Shown here: positions 8,473 to 17,115 of the stretch, one piece after another
How the letters are laid out: every line of letters starts with the position of its first letter
Position numbering within the stretch: the stretch's first letter is position 1
Source of the DNA: Caballeronia arvi
Lineage (GTDB): Bacteria; Pseudomonadota; Gammaproteobacteria; Burkholderiales; Burkholderiaceae
DNA: 58,094 nt
Reading direction: 5' to 3'
NCBI RefSeq assembly: GCF_001544695.2
Contig: NZ_FCOM02000052.1
Location: 1 to 58,094 of the forward strand
Program-made: the position numbers and the translations under genes
The notes under the pieces: generated by a model
Database searches by the model: none
Told to the model about the DNA's origin: nothing
What the model saw: only the letters and a program-made list of their open reading frames with translations

Positions 8473-9672
8473 TTACTGAGCAAGCGCGACGACCGCTTTC
8501 TCTTCGATCAGACGATCGATATCGGCTGCCGAATAGCCCGACTCCGTCAACACTTCTCGCGTGTGCTCGCCGAGCAGCGGCGCGGGACGATTGCCCGAGC
8601 GCTTCGCATCGGAGAAGTGGATCGGCAGGCCGAGACCTCTGACCTTGCCGGCCGTCGGATGATCGGTTTCGACGACCATCTCGCGCGCGATCGTCTGCGG
8701 ATGCGCGAGCGCCGCCGCGATATCGAGGACCGGACCGGCCGGCAGACCGATGCGATCGAACTGCGCCATCCATTCATCCGTGCTGCGGCGAACGAGCAAT
8801 TCATTGATGATCGCGACGAGCGCCTCGCGATGCTGCAATCTCAGCGCATTCGTTTCGAAGCGCGGATCGCTCGCGAGTGCGGGCGCGTCGAGCACGTCGA
8901 GCAGCCGCTCGTAGTTGCTCTGATTGGCCGCGCCGATGTTGATCCAGCCGTCGCTCGTCTTGAAGACCTGATACGGCGCGCTCGTCGAATTGGCGGAGCC
9001 CATCTTCGGCAGAATGGTGCCGTCCGCGAGATAGCTCGCCGCAGGCCAGAACATCTGTTGCAGGCCCGCTTCGAAGAGCGACGTGTCGACCATCTGGCCG
9101 CGTCCGGTGCGCAGCTTCTGCGCATACGCCGCCGCAATGCCGAGCGCCGCGAGAATGCCCGAGTTGATATCGGCGACGGGCGAGCCTGCCTTCACCGGCT
9201 CGCGCCCTTCTTCGCCCGTCATGCTCATCATGCCGCTCATGCCTTGCGCGATGAGATCGAAGCCGCCCTTCTCGCCGAACGGACCGGTGCGGCCGAAGCC
9301 CGAGATCGCGCAATAGATCAGTCCCGGATTGAGTTCCTTGAGCGTCTCGTAACCGAGGCCGAACTTCTCCATCGTGCCGGCGCGATAGTTTTCCGTGACG
9401 ACATCCGCGTCCGCGAGCAATCGCTTCAATACTTCGCGGCCGCCTTCGCTCTTCAGATTGAGGCCGATGCCGCGCTTGTTGCGATTGACGATCATGTACG
9501 ACGCGGATTCGCCGCTCGGCAGAATCGGCGAGAAACGGCGCGAATCGTCGCCGTCCGGCGCTTTCTCGACCTTCACGACATCCGCGCCCATGTCGGCGAG
9601 CATCATGCCGCACACGGGGCCGGACATGATATGCGCCAGTTCGACTACTTTCATTCCACTCAGCGGACCCAT
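8473..9672 (-). CDS. CaiB/BaiF family CoA-transferase
   Basis: The 399-residue class III CoA-transferase has the N-terminal GMKVVELAHIMSGP block, DVVKVEKAPDGDDSR, and SPVADINSGI (about residue 170), whose Asp corresponds to the catalytic aspartate that forms the acyl anhydride. It moves CoA between carboxylic acids. The ATG at 9672 begins one base after the crotonase stop, with AAGGGAAAG upstream. In this operon it probably activates the acid imported by the TRAP system, which would save ATP. Succinyl-CoA or an intermediate may be the donor; that is not visible. Confidence 0.9.
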   Translation of the reverse strand: MGPLSGMKVVELAHIMSGPVCGMMLADMGADVVKVEKAPDGDDSRRFSPILPSGESASYMIVNRNKRGIGLNLKSEGGREVLKRLLADADVVTENYRAGTMEKFGLGYETLKELNPGLIYCAISGFGRTGPFGEKGGFDLIAQGMSGMMSMTGEEGREPVKAGSPVADINSGILAALGIAAAYAQKLRTGRGQMVDTSLFEAGLQQMFWPAASYLADGTILPKMGSANSTSAPYQVFKTSDGWINIGAANQSNYERLLDVLDAPALASDPRFETNALRLQHREALVAIINELLVRRSTDEWMAQFDRIGLPAGPVLDIAAALAHPQTIAREMVVETDHPTAGKVRGLGLPIHFSDAKRSGNRPAPLLGEHTREVLTESGYSAADIDRLIEEKAVVALAQ

Positions 9673-9673
9673 T

Positions 9674-10453
9674 TCACTTTCCCTTGAAGACTGGTTTCTG
9701 TTTTGCATTGAATGCCTCGGCACCGATGCGAAAGTCCTCGGTGTCGAAGCAATCGAAAGCGGATTCGATATCGGTTTCCGACAGCGCGGGCGATGGCGTC
9801 AGCTTGTTCGCCGCCGCCTTGTGCCAGCGCGCGACGAGCGGCGCGCCGCGCGCGATGCGCCGTGCGGTGGCAATGGCTTCTTCCTCGACCGCATCGTCGG
9901 CTACGACCCGTGACGTCAGTCCCTTCGCAAGCGCTTCCGTTGCATCGAAGATGCGCCCTTCGAGCACGATCTCCATTGCGACGGAACGGCCCGCGAGACG
10001 AATCAGCGCGCCGAGCTCGGCACAGGACATCGTGAGTCCGAGTTGTCCGACGGGTGCGCCGAAGCGGCTCGATTCACCGCAGATGCGGATATCGCAGAGC
10101 GATGCGATCTCCAGCCCGCCGCCGACGCATACGCCATGAATCATCGCGACGACCGGATGACGGCAATGCTCGATGGCCTCCATCGCGGCGGTCGTGATCT
10201 GCGCATAAGCGCGCGCCTGTTCGCGATTCGACCGTTGCGTCGCGAATTCGCCGATATCCGCGCCCGCTGCGAACGCCTTCGTTCCCGCGCCGCGCAGCAC
10301 GATGCATCGAACGCTGTCATCGTCGGATAGCTGCTGCATCGCCGCGCCGAGATCGCGCCACATCGAAAGCGTGAGCGCGTTCATCCTGTCGGGGTTATCG
10401 AGCGTGAGGATAGCCATATCGCCATTGCGCCCGATGGTCAGCTTGTCTCCCAT
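9674..10453 (-). CDS. Enoyl-CoA hydratase/isomerase family protein
   Basis: The 259-residue crotonase-fold protein has the oxyanion-hole blocks AFAAGADI and GVCVGGGLEIAS. In rat enoyl-CoA hydratase two glutamates act (Glu144, Glu164). Here the first is kept (GGLEIA) while the second falls in APVGQLGL and is Gly, so the chemistry may not be plain hydration. The ATG at 10453 follows AGAGGAAG. It sits between the Fe-alcohol dehydrogenase (11 bases) and the CoA-transferase (1 base), consistent with one transcript and a CoA-bound intermediate. Confidence 0.88.
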   Translation of the reverse strand: MGDKLTIGRNGDMAILTLDNPDRMNALTLSMWRDLGAAMQQLSDDDSVRCIVLRGAGTKAFAAGADIGEFATQRSNREQARAYAQITTAAMEAIEHCRHPVVAMIHGVCVGGGLEIASLCDIRICGESSRFGAPVGQLGLTMSCAELGALIRLAGRSVAMEIVLEGRIFDATEALAKGLTSRVVADDAVEEEAIATARRIARGAPLVARWHKAAANKLTPSPALSETDIESAFDCFDTEDFRIGAEAFNAKQKPVFKGK

Positions 10454-10464
10454 GTCTTCCTCTT

Positions 10465-11604
10465 TCAGAACGATGCGTCGAGCATCGCGTGATAATCGCT
10501 TTCCGATGCGTCGCGCGGATTGGTCTTGTGGCTGTGATCTTTCAGCGCGCCCTTCACGATGTCGGGGAACATGTCGCGCGTGACGCCGATACTCGAAAGC
10601 GTCGTCGGCAGGCCGAGGCGATGCGTCATCTCCCTGATCGAAGGCCCGACGTTCGCGGGATTCTCGAGACCCATCGCTTGCGCCAGGCGCGCGAGCTTGC
10701 CTTCTTCCTGCACCGTCGGCGCTTCCTGATTGAACGCGATCACCGCGGGCAGAAAGATCGCGTTGAGCGTGCCGTGATGCAGACGCGGGTTCATGCCGCC
10801 GAGCGAATGACTGAGGCTGTGCACGCATCCCAGACCCTTCTGGAACGCGAGCGCGCCCTGCATCGATGCGCTCATCATGTTCATGCGCGCGGTCTTGTCG
10901 TCGGGATGCGTGGTGGCGAGTTCTATGTGACGCCAGCCGCGCCACAGCCCATCGAGCGCGATGCCATCCGCCGCGGGATTGAACGCGGGCGCCATGAAGG
11001 TCTCGATGCAATGCGCGATCGCGTCCATGCCGGTTGCAGCGGTCATCGTCGCGGGCAATTTCAGCGTGAGCTCGGGATCGCAGATGGCGGACTTCGGCAC
11101 CACGAAGGGCGATATCACGCCGACTTTTCTGCCGTCGTCGAGGATCAGGATCGCGCCGCGTCCCACTTCGCTGCCGGTGCCCGCCGTCGTCGGAATCGCG
11201 ATCACAGGCGCGGTCGCCGACGTGATGCGCGTCGCGCCGCCTTCGATCACGGCGAAGCTCTGCAACGGGCCGTCGTGCGTGGCGCAGACCGCGACGCCCT
11301 TCGCGAGATCGATCGACGATCCGCCGCCCACCGCGATGATTCCATCGCAACCCGCATCGACGAACACGGCGACCCCTTCGCGCACCGCCGCTTCGTTCGG
11401 ATTCGGCGGCGTGCCGTCATATACGGGTACGGCGTGATCCGCGCCCAGCGCGGACAGCACCTTGTCCACGATGCCCGCCGCCTGGATGCCGCGATCCGTC
11501 ACGATGAGCGGTCGCTTGATTCCGATCCTTTCGCATTCGCTCTTCAGCAGCCGCAGGGCGCCGAAGTCGAACTGAATCTGCGTGATGTAGTTGATGAGGG
11601 CCAT
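10465..11604 (-). CDS. Iron-containing alcohol dehydrogenase
   Basis: The 379-residue protein is a group III alcohol dehydrogenase. It shows the NAD(P) loop GGGSSIDLAKG, PTTAGTGSEVG, and the metal ligands in MDAIAHCIE (Asp, His), SLSHSLGG and LHHGTLNA. Such enzymes interconvert alcohols or hydroxy acids with aldehydes or oxo acids. It is the promoter-proximal gene of the eight-gene minus operon and faces a LysR gene across 178 bases. With the CoA and lactonase genes downstream, a hydroxy-acid substrate is plausible but inferred. Confidence 0.92.
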   Translation of the reverse strand: MALINYITQIQFDFGALRLLKSECERIGIKRPLIVTDRGIQAAGIVDKVLSALGADHAVPVYDGTPPNPNEAAVREGVAVFVDAGCDGIIAVGGGSSIDLAKGVAVCATHDGPLQSFAVIEGGATRITSATAPVIAIPTTAGTGSEVGRGAILILDDGRKVGVISPFVVPKSAICDPELTLKLPATMTAATGMDAIAHCIETFMAPAFNPAADGIALDGLWRGWRHIELATTHPDDKTARMNMMSASMQGALAFQKGLGCVHSLSHSLGGMNPRLHHGTLNAIFLPAVIAFNQEAPTVQEEGKLARLAQAMGLENPANVGPSIREMTHRLGLPTTLSSIGVTRDMFPDIVKGALKDHSHKTNPRDASESDYHAMLDASF

Positions 11605-11782
11605 GTTGATCGACAGTTATAGGTACAAGAAAACCCGGATAGCCGAAACCCTTATCGACGCGGGTTAACCTTAGGCTTTGAGCTTTGCGCAACGCGGGTT
11701 TGATGCGGCAGTATAGGCAGCGGCCCAAACGACCGGAATTGACAATAATGAATACGGGTATAACTATTCCTCAACTCGCCGC
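11605..11782. promoter_or_regulatory. Divergent promoter region with repeated CGGGTT elements
   Basis: This spacer separates the Fe-alcohol dehydrogenase operon (minus) from its LysR gene (plus). ACGCGGGTT occurs at 11658-11666 and again at 11692-11700, and the inverse AACCCG at 11632-11637, so the first copy forms a spaced inverted repeat with it. A TTGACA (11739-11744) is followed by TATAAC and by GAATA-N10-TATTC (11750-11769) close to the LysR start. These are typical positions for a LysR activator site and an autoregulatory site. Exact promoters are uncertain. Confidence 0.5.
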
Positions 11783-12730
11783 ATGACTCCTTCCCTCAAC
11801 TCGATCATTTCCCGGCTGCATCTGAAGCAGTTGCGTCTGCTCATCGCGCTTGCCGATCACGGTTCGCTGCTGAGCGCGGCGAAGCAGGTTTCGCTCACGC
11901 AGCCTGGCGCAAGCAAGGCGCTGCATGAAATCGAAACCACCTTCGGCACGGCGCTTTTCAACCGAACCAGCCGCGGTCTGGAACCGAACGACATCGGCCA
12001 TTGCGTGATTCGCTATGCGCGGTTGATCCACACCGACGTCGCGCATTTGCGCGAGGAAATCGTCGGCATCATGCGAGGGCATGGCGGGCGCGTGTCGGTC
12101 GGTGTCATCATGGGCGCGGTGCCGCGCGTGATCGATGCGATTTCTTCGCTCGTCACGAAGCATCCGGAGATGTCGGTGGAGATCGTGGAGGATACGAGCG
12201 CCGCGTTGCTGAGCCTGATCGATGCGGGACGGCTCGATCTCGCCGTGTGCCGCACGACGATCAGCCAGACGCCCTTTCTCTATGACAGCGTCAATCTGCA
12301 AGAGGAAACGCTGGCTGTCATCGCGAACCTGAGCCATCCGTTTCAGAACGCGCGCAAGCTGCATCTGAAAGATCTCGCCGATGTGCGATGGGTCGTCTAT
12401 CGCGCCAACATGCCGATGCGCATGCTGCTCGAACGAGAGTTCCGCGAAGCCGAGATTCGCTTTCCGCGACATCTCGTCGAGACCACGTCGGCATTCGCCA
12501 CGCTTTCGCTACTGCAAAGCAATCCGACGTTCGTCGCGCTCGTATCGATCGATGTCGCCGAGTTCTTCAGCCAGCACGGCATGACCGGCATTCTGCCGCT
12601 CAGGCTCTCTTCGAAAAGCGAGCCGTACGAACTGGTCACGCGGCACGGCGCACCGGTTTCCGCCGGCGCGCGCCTCCTGATGGAAGAGCTGAACCCGCCG
12701 CGCGACGAAAGCCATGACGCCGGGTTATAG
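11783..12730 (+). CDS. LysR-family regulator of the TRAP/CoA operon
   Basis: The 315-residue protein has the LysR winged helix at residues 10-70 (LHLKQLRLLIALADHGSLLSAAKQVSLTQPGASKALHEIE, quoted here only by its start LHLKQLRL and end KALHEIE) and an effector domain beginning near VSVGVIMGA. Its gene is divergent from the minus-strand operon ending at 3167, the usual arrangement for a LysR activator and its target. The inducer is probably the transported carboxylate or a CoA-pathway intermediate. No adjacent plus-strand target is apparent, since the next gene encodes an unrelated exported protein. Confidence 0.9.
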   Translation: MTPSLNSIISRLHLKQLRLLIALADHGSLLSAAKQVSLTQPGASKALHEIETTFGTALFNRTSRGLEPNDIGHCVIRYARLIHTDVAHLREEIVGIMRGHGGRVSVGVIMGAVPRVIDAISSLVTKHPEMSVEIVEDTSAALLSLIDAGRLDLAVCRTTISQTPFLYDSVNLQEETLAVIANLSHPFQNARKLHLKDLADVRWVVYRANMPMRMLLEREFREAEIRFPRHLVETTSAFATLSLLQSNPTFVALVSIDVAEFFSQHGMTGILPLRLSSKSEPYELVTRHGAPVSAGARLLMEELNPPRDESHDAGL

Positions 12731-12826
12731 CCCTAGTCGCAACTCTCAGTATTTCGTCGGGAACGTCTTGTCTACACTCCGCGGCAGCCGAATCGACTCG
12801 GCAAGAACATCAACGGAGACAGCTTC

Positions 12827-13408
12827 ATGGACGAGACTTATCTGCGCAGGCACTTCTTCAGGAACATCGCGGCGCTGTCGGCCGGCGCATTGGCGGCATC
12901 CGTCATCCCGGGCGGCGTATCCGCGCAGACGCAATCGCCTGCGGAGTGCGAAGCGGGCGTCATATCCGCGGGCGGCCCGGACGTGCAACGCAGATACATC
13001 AGGACGCCCACGGGCTATTTCATGGTGCTGCGCATGGGCGACAACGTCTTCGAGCATCTGACGAAGTTCGCGCTGGCCGAGAGCATTCCGGCGGCGAGCG
13101 TCACGGGCATCGGCTTCGGTCATCCGACCTTCGGCTTCTGGAACGCGGCAAAGAAGGATTTCGACGCGAAGACCTTTCGCAACGTCGAGATGGGCAGTCT
13201 TGCGGGTTCGGTCGCGTGGAAAGAAGGCAAGCCGTCGATCCATATGCACGGCATGGCCGGCGACAGCAACTTCAACGCGTACGGCGGCCATCTGCTCGAT
13301 CTGGAAGTAGGCACCGGTTCGATGGAGATCACGCTGACCGCGCATCAGAAGCGGCTAGAGCGGGCGATCGATCCGTGCATCGGCGCCAACGTGCTCGGCA
13401 TCGGCTGA
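12827..13408 (+). CDS. Exported PPC-domain (DUF296) protein
   Basis: The 193-residue product has an N-terminal leader with a twin-arginine look (RRHFFRNIAALSAG) and a likely cut after GVSAQ. The rest matches the PPC/DUF296 fold, with the conserved IHMHGMAGD and NAYGGHLLD blocks (about residues 140-160) that hold its histidines. Bacterial PPC proteins are usually short, cytoplasmic and of unknown role; plant relatives bind DNA. Export would rule out DNA binding. The ATG follows GGAGACAG. It converges on the LysR gene, ending four bases from it. Confidence 0.8.
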   Translation: MDETYLRRHFFRNIAALSAGALAASVIPGGVSAQTQSPAECEAGVISAGGPDVQRRYIRTPTGYFMVLRMGDNVFEHLTKFALAESIPAASVTGIGFGHPTFGFWNAAKKDFDAKTFRNVEMGSLAGSVAWKEGKPSIHMHGMAGDSNFNAYGGHLLDLEVGTGSMEITLTAHQKRLERAIDPCIGANVLGIG

Positions 13409-13412
13409 AGCC

Positions 13413-14327
13413 TCAGCGATGGCCGGTCAGCGCGAACTCGGTGGTCTTGACCGCTTCGGCCAGATAGTCGACGAATGAAGCTATGCGCGCGGAGATCGCC
13501 GTGTTGCGATAGTAGACCGCGTTGATCGGTTGCCGCACTTCCTGCGTGTGGCGCGCGAGAATCTGCACGAGCCTGCCCTCGCGCCGGTCGCGCAGGGTCA
13601 TGAAATCCGACAGACACACGATACCCGCGCTTTCCAGCGCGAGATGCCGCAGCGTCTCGCCGCTCGATGACGCAATGGCCGGCGTGATCCGATACGGCTC
13701 GTCGTCCGGTCCGGCGAGCGGCCAGAGATTGAGCGACTCCGGCTGCGTGAAGCCGATCAGCGAATGATTCACGAGTTCGTCGATGCGTCTGGGAAGCCCG
13801 TGCGCCTGAAGATACTCCGGCGTCGCGAGCACGCGAATGCGGCTGCTGCCGATCGGGCGGCTATGCAATGTCGAATCCTTCAGCCTGCCAATACGGATCG
13901 CGACATCGGTGCGACGTTCCAGAAGATCGATCACACCTTCGTTGCTGTTCAGCTCCAGTTCCACATGCGGATAGCGTTCGCGATATCCCGCGACCAGGGG
14001 CACGATCACGTGCAGCATGAACGGCGTCGCCGCATCGACACGCAAGAGTCCCGAGGGCCGCTCGCGCCGCGCGGCGATCTGTTCCTCGGCGCTCTCCACG
14101 GCATCGATGATCTCGCGCGCATTTTGCAGAAAGCTCTTGCCCTCTTCCGTCAGTTCCAGACGCCGCGTGGTTCTGCGCAGTAGCGTTGTCTGGAGCTTCT
14201 CTTCGAGCCGTCCGAGCGTGCGGCTCGCACCTGAAACCGTCTGATCCAGTTGTTCGGCCGCCGCCGTGATGGAGCCGGTGTCGACCACCGTCGCAAAGGT
14301 CTGAAGCTCGTCGAGCGTGACTTTCAT
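13413..14327 (-). CDS. LysR-family regulator divergent from dkgB
   Basis: The 304-residue protein carries a LysR helix-turn-helix (residues about 5-63, TLDELQTFATVVDTGSIT) and a substrate domain starting near GLLRVDAATP. It belongs to the large branch acting beside oxidoreductases. The gene is divergent from the aldo/keto reductase gene, as yafC is from dkgB in E. coli, and a T-N11-A dyad lies between them. It probably controls dkgB and itself. Confidence 0.9.
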   Translation of the reverse strand: MKVTLDELQTFATVVDTGSITAAAEQLDQTVSGASRTLGRLEEKLQTTLLRRTTRRLELTEEGKSFLQNAREIIDAVESAEEQIAARRERPSGLLRVDAATPFMLHVIVPLVAGYRERYPHVELELNSNEGVIDLLERRTDVAIRIGRLKDSTLHSRPIGSSRIRVLATPEYLQAHGLPRRIDELVNHSLIGFTQPESLNLWPLAGPDDEPYRITPAIASSSGETLRHLALESAGIVCLSDFMTLRDRREGRLVQILARHTQEVRQPINAVYYRNTAISARIASFVDYLAEAVKTTEFALTGHR

Positions 14328-14417
14328 CGTTGACTTCGATTCAAGAGTTTCTCCGTTATAGACCGGTTTCCGCGCAAAAGTAAAGCCAGCCTACGCGTTG
14401 CGCAAAGCCCGGTCGCA

Positions 14418-14434
14418 CTTGATTAAAAATCAAG
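14418..14434. promoter_or_regulatory. Candidate LysR operator (T-N11-A dyad)
   Basis: CTTGATT-AAA-AATCAAG is a perfect 7-bp inverted repeat, and its core TGATTAAAAATCA fits the LysR consensus T-N11-A with dyad symmetry. It lies between the divergent LysR and dkgB genes, 96 bases before the dkgB start. The motif is seen directly; regulator binding is inferred. Confidence 0.55.
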
Positions 14435-14529
14435 ATTCTTTCCCGTTTCAAGCGGTTTTTCGAATGAATCGATCCGGGCAGAATGATCGCATCGACATTG
14501 ACGAAGCCTCAACCCGGAGAACACATTCC

Positions 14530-15336
14530 ATGAATCGCATTCCCGCTTTCGGTCTCGGCACCTTCCGCCTGAAAGACCGCGTCGTCATGGATTCGGTGCG
14601 CAACGGACTCGAACTCGGCTATGGCGCCATCGACACTGCGCAGATTTACGGCAACGAAGCCGAAGTCGGCGAAGCGATCGCGGCCTCGGGCGTGCCCCGC
14701 CGCGATATCTTCCTGACGACGAAAATCTGGACCGACAACTATGCGCGAAGCAAGCTCGTCCCGAGCCTGAAAGAAAGCCTCACAAAGCTACGCGTGGATG
14801 AAGTGGACCTCGCGCTGATCCACTGGCCCGCGCCCGACAATGGCGTTTCGCTCGATGAATTCATGAGCGCGTTAGCCGATGCGAAAGCGCAAGGTCTCAC
14901 GAAGCAGATCGGCATCTCCAACTTCAACATCGAGTTGACGAAGCAGGCCATCGCGGCAGTCGGCAGGGAAAACATCGCGACCAACCAGATCGAGTTGAGC
15001 CCGTATCTGCAGAACCGCAAGCTCGTCCAGTTCCTTCGCGAAGAAGGCATTCACGTCACGTCGTACATGACGCTCGCTTACGGCAAGGTGCTGACGGACC
15101 CGTTCATCGGCGAGATCGCGAAGCGGCATCACGCCACACCCGCGCAAGTGGCGCTCGCATGGGCGCTGCAACGCGGCTACTCGGTGATTCCGTCATCGAC
15201 GAAGCGCGAAAACCTCGCGAGCAACCTGCTCTCGCAGCAACTCAGGCTGACCGACGAAGACATGGCGCAGATCGCCGGACTGGAACGCGACGGCCGTGAA
15301 GTCAGCCCGGCAGGCCTCGCGCCGGCATGGGACTGA
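14530..15336 (+). CDS. dkgB: Aldo/keto reductase, DkgB type
   Basis: The 268-residue (E. coli DkgB is 267) NADPH-dependent reductase acts on 2,5-didehydro-D-gluconate, methylglyoxal and other small carbonyls in the family. The catalytic tetrad is visible: Asp35 and Tyr40 (AIDTAQIYGN), Lys65 (LTTKIW) and His98 (LIHWPAP). The ATG at 14530 follows CCGGAGAACAC; upstream in-frame starts lack an SD. It is monocistronic, divergent from a LysR gene, and converges on the D-amino-acid regulator gene. A physiological carbonyl-detoxifying role is as likely as sugar-acid reduction. Confidence 0.85.
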   Translation: MNRIPAFGLGTFRLKDRVVMDSVRNGLELGYGAIDTAQIYGNEAEVGEAIAASGVPRRDIFLTTKIWTDNYARSKLVPSLKESLTKLRVDEVDLALIHWPAPDNGVSLDEFMSALADAKAQGLTKQIGISNFNIELTKQAIAAVGRENIATNQIELSPYLQNRKLVQFLREEGIHVTSYMTLAYGKVLTDPFIGEIAKRHHATPAQVALAWALQRGYSVIPSSTKRENLASNLLSQQLRLTDEDMAQIAGLERDGREVSPAGLAPAWD

Positions 15337-15373
15337 ACGAAGCATCGGGACGGAGGCGGGAAGAACCCGCCGC

Positions 15374-16039
15374 TCAGTCGCCGTCCTTCATCTCGCGCAG
15401 ATGCTTGTAGACGGTCGCGCGTCCCATGCCGAGCACCTTGGCGATATAGTTCGCCGAGCTCTTGCCTTTGAACGCGCCCTGCTCATGCAGCGCCTCGACG
15501 AGCTCGCGCCGGTGATCGCGCGTGAGCGAGTTGAGCGCGATCTGCCGCTCGCGCAGCCAGCCGTGCAGGAACGTGTTGATGCGTTCCTGCCAGTCATCCT
15601 TGAAAAGCTCGACGGGCTGCGCAACGACGCCCGCGCCGCGCAGGAATAGATCGAGCGTCGAGCGCATCTCCTCGAAAGCCGCGATATTGAAGTTGATGCA
15701 CATCACGCCTGCGGCATTGCCCGCGTCGTCGAAGAGCGCCGTGCTGACGCAACGCATGCGGCGCCCGTCCCAGTTGAGCTTCTCGTAAGGGCCGACGAGG
15801 CGCTCGCGCGCGGTCTCCTCGACATCCTCCAACGCCGAGTCGTCGCCGATCTCGCGCTTGGAGAGATTGTTCGACAGATACGCGATCGTCTGGTCCGAGA
15901 GATCGTGGATCACGACCTCCGCATAAGGAAAAAAGAGCGTCGTGATGCTGTCCGCGATATGCGCGTAACGCGCGAGCAGCGCTCCGCGCGCGGCGTCATC
16001 GGCCTTGGGCGTCTTGCGTCGTGGCATGGAAATAGGCAT
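15374..16039 (-). CDS. YheO/DauR-like PAS-HTH transcriptional regulator
   Basis: The 221-residue protein has a YheO-type PAS-like domain (about residues 25-125, with IADSITTLFFPYAEVVIHDLS and VMCINFNI, the first quoted only in part here) and a C-terminal helix-turn-helix (KSSANYIAKVLGMGRATVYKHL region). This pairing is that of DauR, the D-arginine utilisation repressor. I chose the ATG at 16039 over 16027 because a GGGA lies upstream. The gene follows the OCD-family gene by 31 bases in one minus-strand unit, so it probably represses its own operon and the divergent genes. Confidence 0.82.
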   Translation of the reverse strand: MPISMPRRKTPKADDAARGALLARYAHIADSITTLFFPYAEVVIHDLSDQTIAYLSNNLSKREIGDDSALEDVEETARERLVGPYEKLNWDGRRMRCVSTALFDDAGNAAGVMCINFNIAAFEEMRSTLDLFLRGAGVVAQPVELFKDDWQERINTFLHGWLRERQIALNSLTRDHRRELVEALHEQGAFKGKSSANYIAKVLGMGRATVYKHLREMKDGD

Positions 16040-16070
16040 GAAGTCGGTCCCGCGAAAGCCGATGATACCG

Positions 16071-17060
16071 CTAGGCCGACGCGCGCAGCTTCGCGAGATG
16101 GACATGCAGCGCATGCGCGACCGCGATGTCTTCCAGGCCGAGGCCGATCGAGCGGAAAAACACGGAGCGCTCATAAGAAGGCGCTGGACACACGCCGCGC
16201 GCGAGCTCCGCAAGATCGCCGCGAATCGCATCGGGCGACCAGCCATGATGTTCCTGCGCGATCACCATTTCGCCTGCGCTCGACGGCGTCGTCTGCCGAT
16301 AGTCGCAATAGACGTCGAGCGCATTCAGCGCGGCCGGATCGATCTCGTGCGCGCGCGCGACGTTCGTGCTGATCGACGTGACGAGCGCGGGCTTCGTGAG
16401 CGCATCGAGCGCGAGCACCGGCGTGCCCGATGACGTGCACAGCATCACGACATCCGCGTCGCGCACGCACTCTTCGACCGTCTCCGCAATACGCACGCGC
16501 GCATCGAGCGCCTTCATCGCGTCCGCGCGCTCCCGCTCGCTTGCGAGGCGCGGCGAATGGATGCGGATCTCCGACCATTCGCGCAACGGCGCGACATGCC
16601 GCAGATGCGCGAGCGCGACGCTCCCCGAGCCGATGATCGCCAGCCGCTCGCTCGATGCGCGGGCGAGCCGGTCGACCGCGAGCGCCGTCGTTCCGGCTGT
16701 TCGTTCGGTGGTGAGAAGCGCGGAATCGCACCACATCAGCGGCGCGCCGGTGCGCATCGACATGAGCGCGGTCCACGCAGTGACGATCGGCGCGCCAGGC
16801 TGGGCGACATACGGCGAGAGCTTCGCGCCGAACACGTCATGCTTCGCGAGCACGCCGAGATAGGTGATGAAATCGCCCGCGCCGCGCGGAAAAAGCGTGA
16901 GCGTCTGCGGCGGCTGCACGGCCTCGTCCTCGCCGAGCGCAGCGAACATGTCGTCGAGCGCGCCCCGCATATCGAGCGATGGCAGCGCCTTTCGCACCTC
17001 TTCTTCATGAACGATGAAAGGCGTCGGGGCAACCTGCGTTTCTTCAGACAAGGAAATCAT
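16071..17060 (-). CDS. Ornithine cyclodeaminase/mu-crystallin family dehydrogenase
   Basis: The 329-residue enzyme has the family's NAD(P) fold with LAIIGSGSVALAHL (about residue 138), RIHSPR and VVMLCTSSGTPV. Members include ornithine cyclodeaminase, pyrroline-2-carboxylate reductase and DauB, which reduces 2-keto-arginine to L-arginine. The FAD D-amino-acid dehydrogenase across the divergent promoter makes a DauB-like reductive amination or ketimine reduction the best guess. GGAGG stands seven bases before the ATG. Cyclodeaminase activity is the alternative. Confidence 0.82.
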   Translation of the reverse strand: MISLSEETQVAPTPFIVHEEEVRKALPSLDMRGALDDMFAALGEDEAVQPPQTLTLFPRGAGDFITYLGVLAKHDVFGAKLSPYVAQPGAPIVTAWTALMSMRTGAPLMWCDSALLTTERTAGTTALAVDRLARASSERLAIIGSGSVALAHLRHVAPLREWSEIRIHSPRLASERERADAMKALDARVRIAETVEECVRDADVVMLCTSSGTPVLALDALTKPALVTSISTNVARAHEIDPAALNALDVYCDYRQTTPSSAGEMVIAQEHHGWSPDAIRGDLAELARGVCPAPSYERSVFFRSIGLGLEDIAVAHALHVHLAKLRASA

Positions 17061-17115
17061 TTGAAAACCTCCGGTTCGTCGCCGTGCGTTCGTCGCTTAC
17101 GGCGTGGACATTTTT

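Noticed and set aside
15355..15371. Terminator GGCGGG-AAGAA-CCCGCC between dkgB and the regulator gene
   Set aside because: The 6-bp stem has no T-run on either strand; it is too weak to call.
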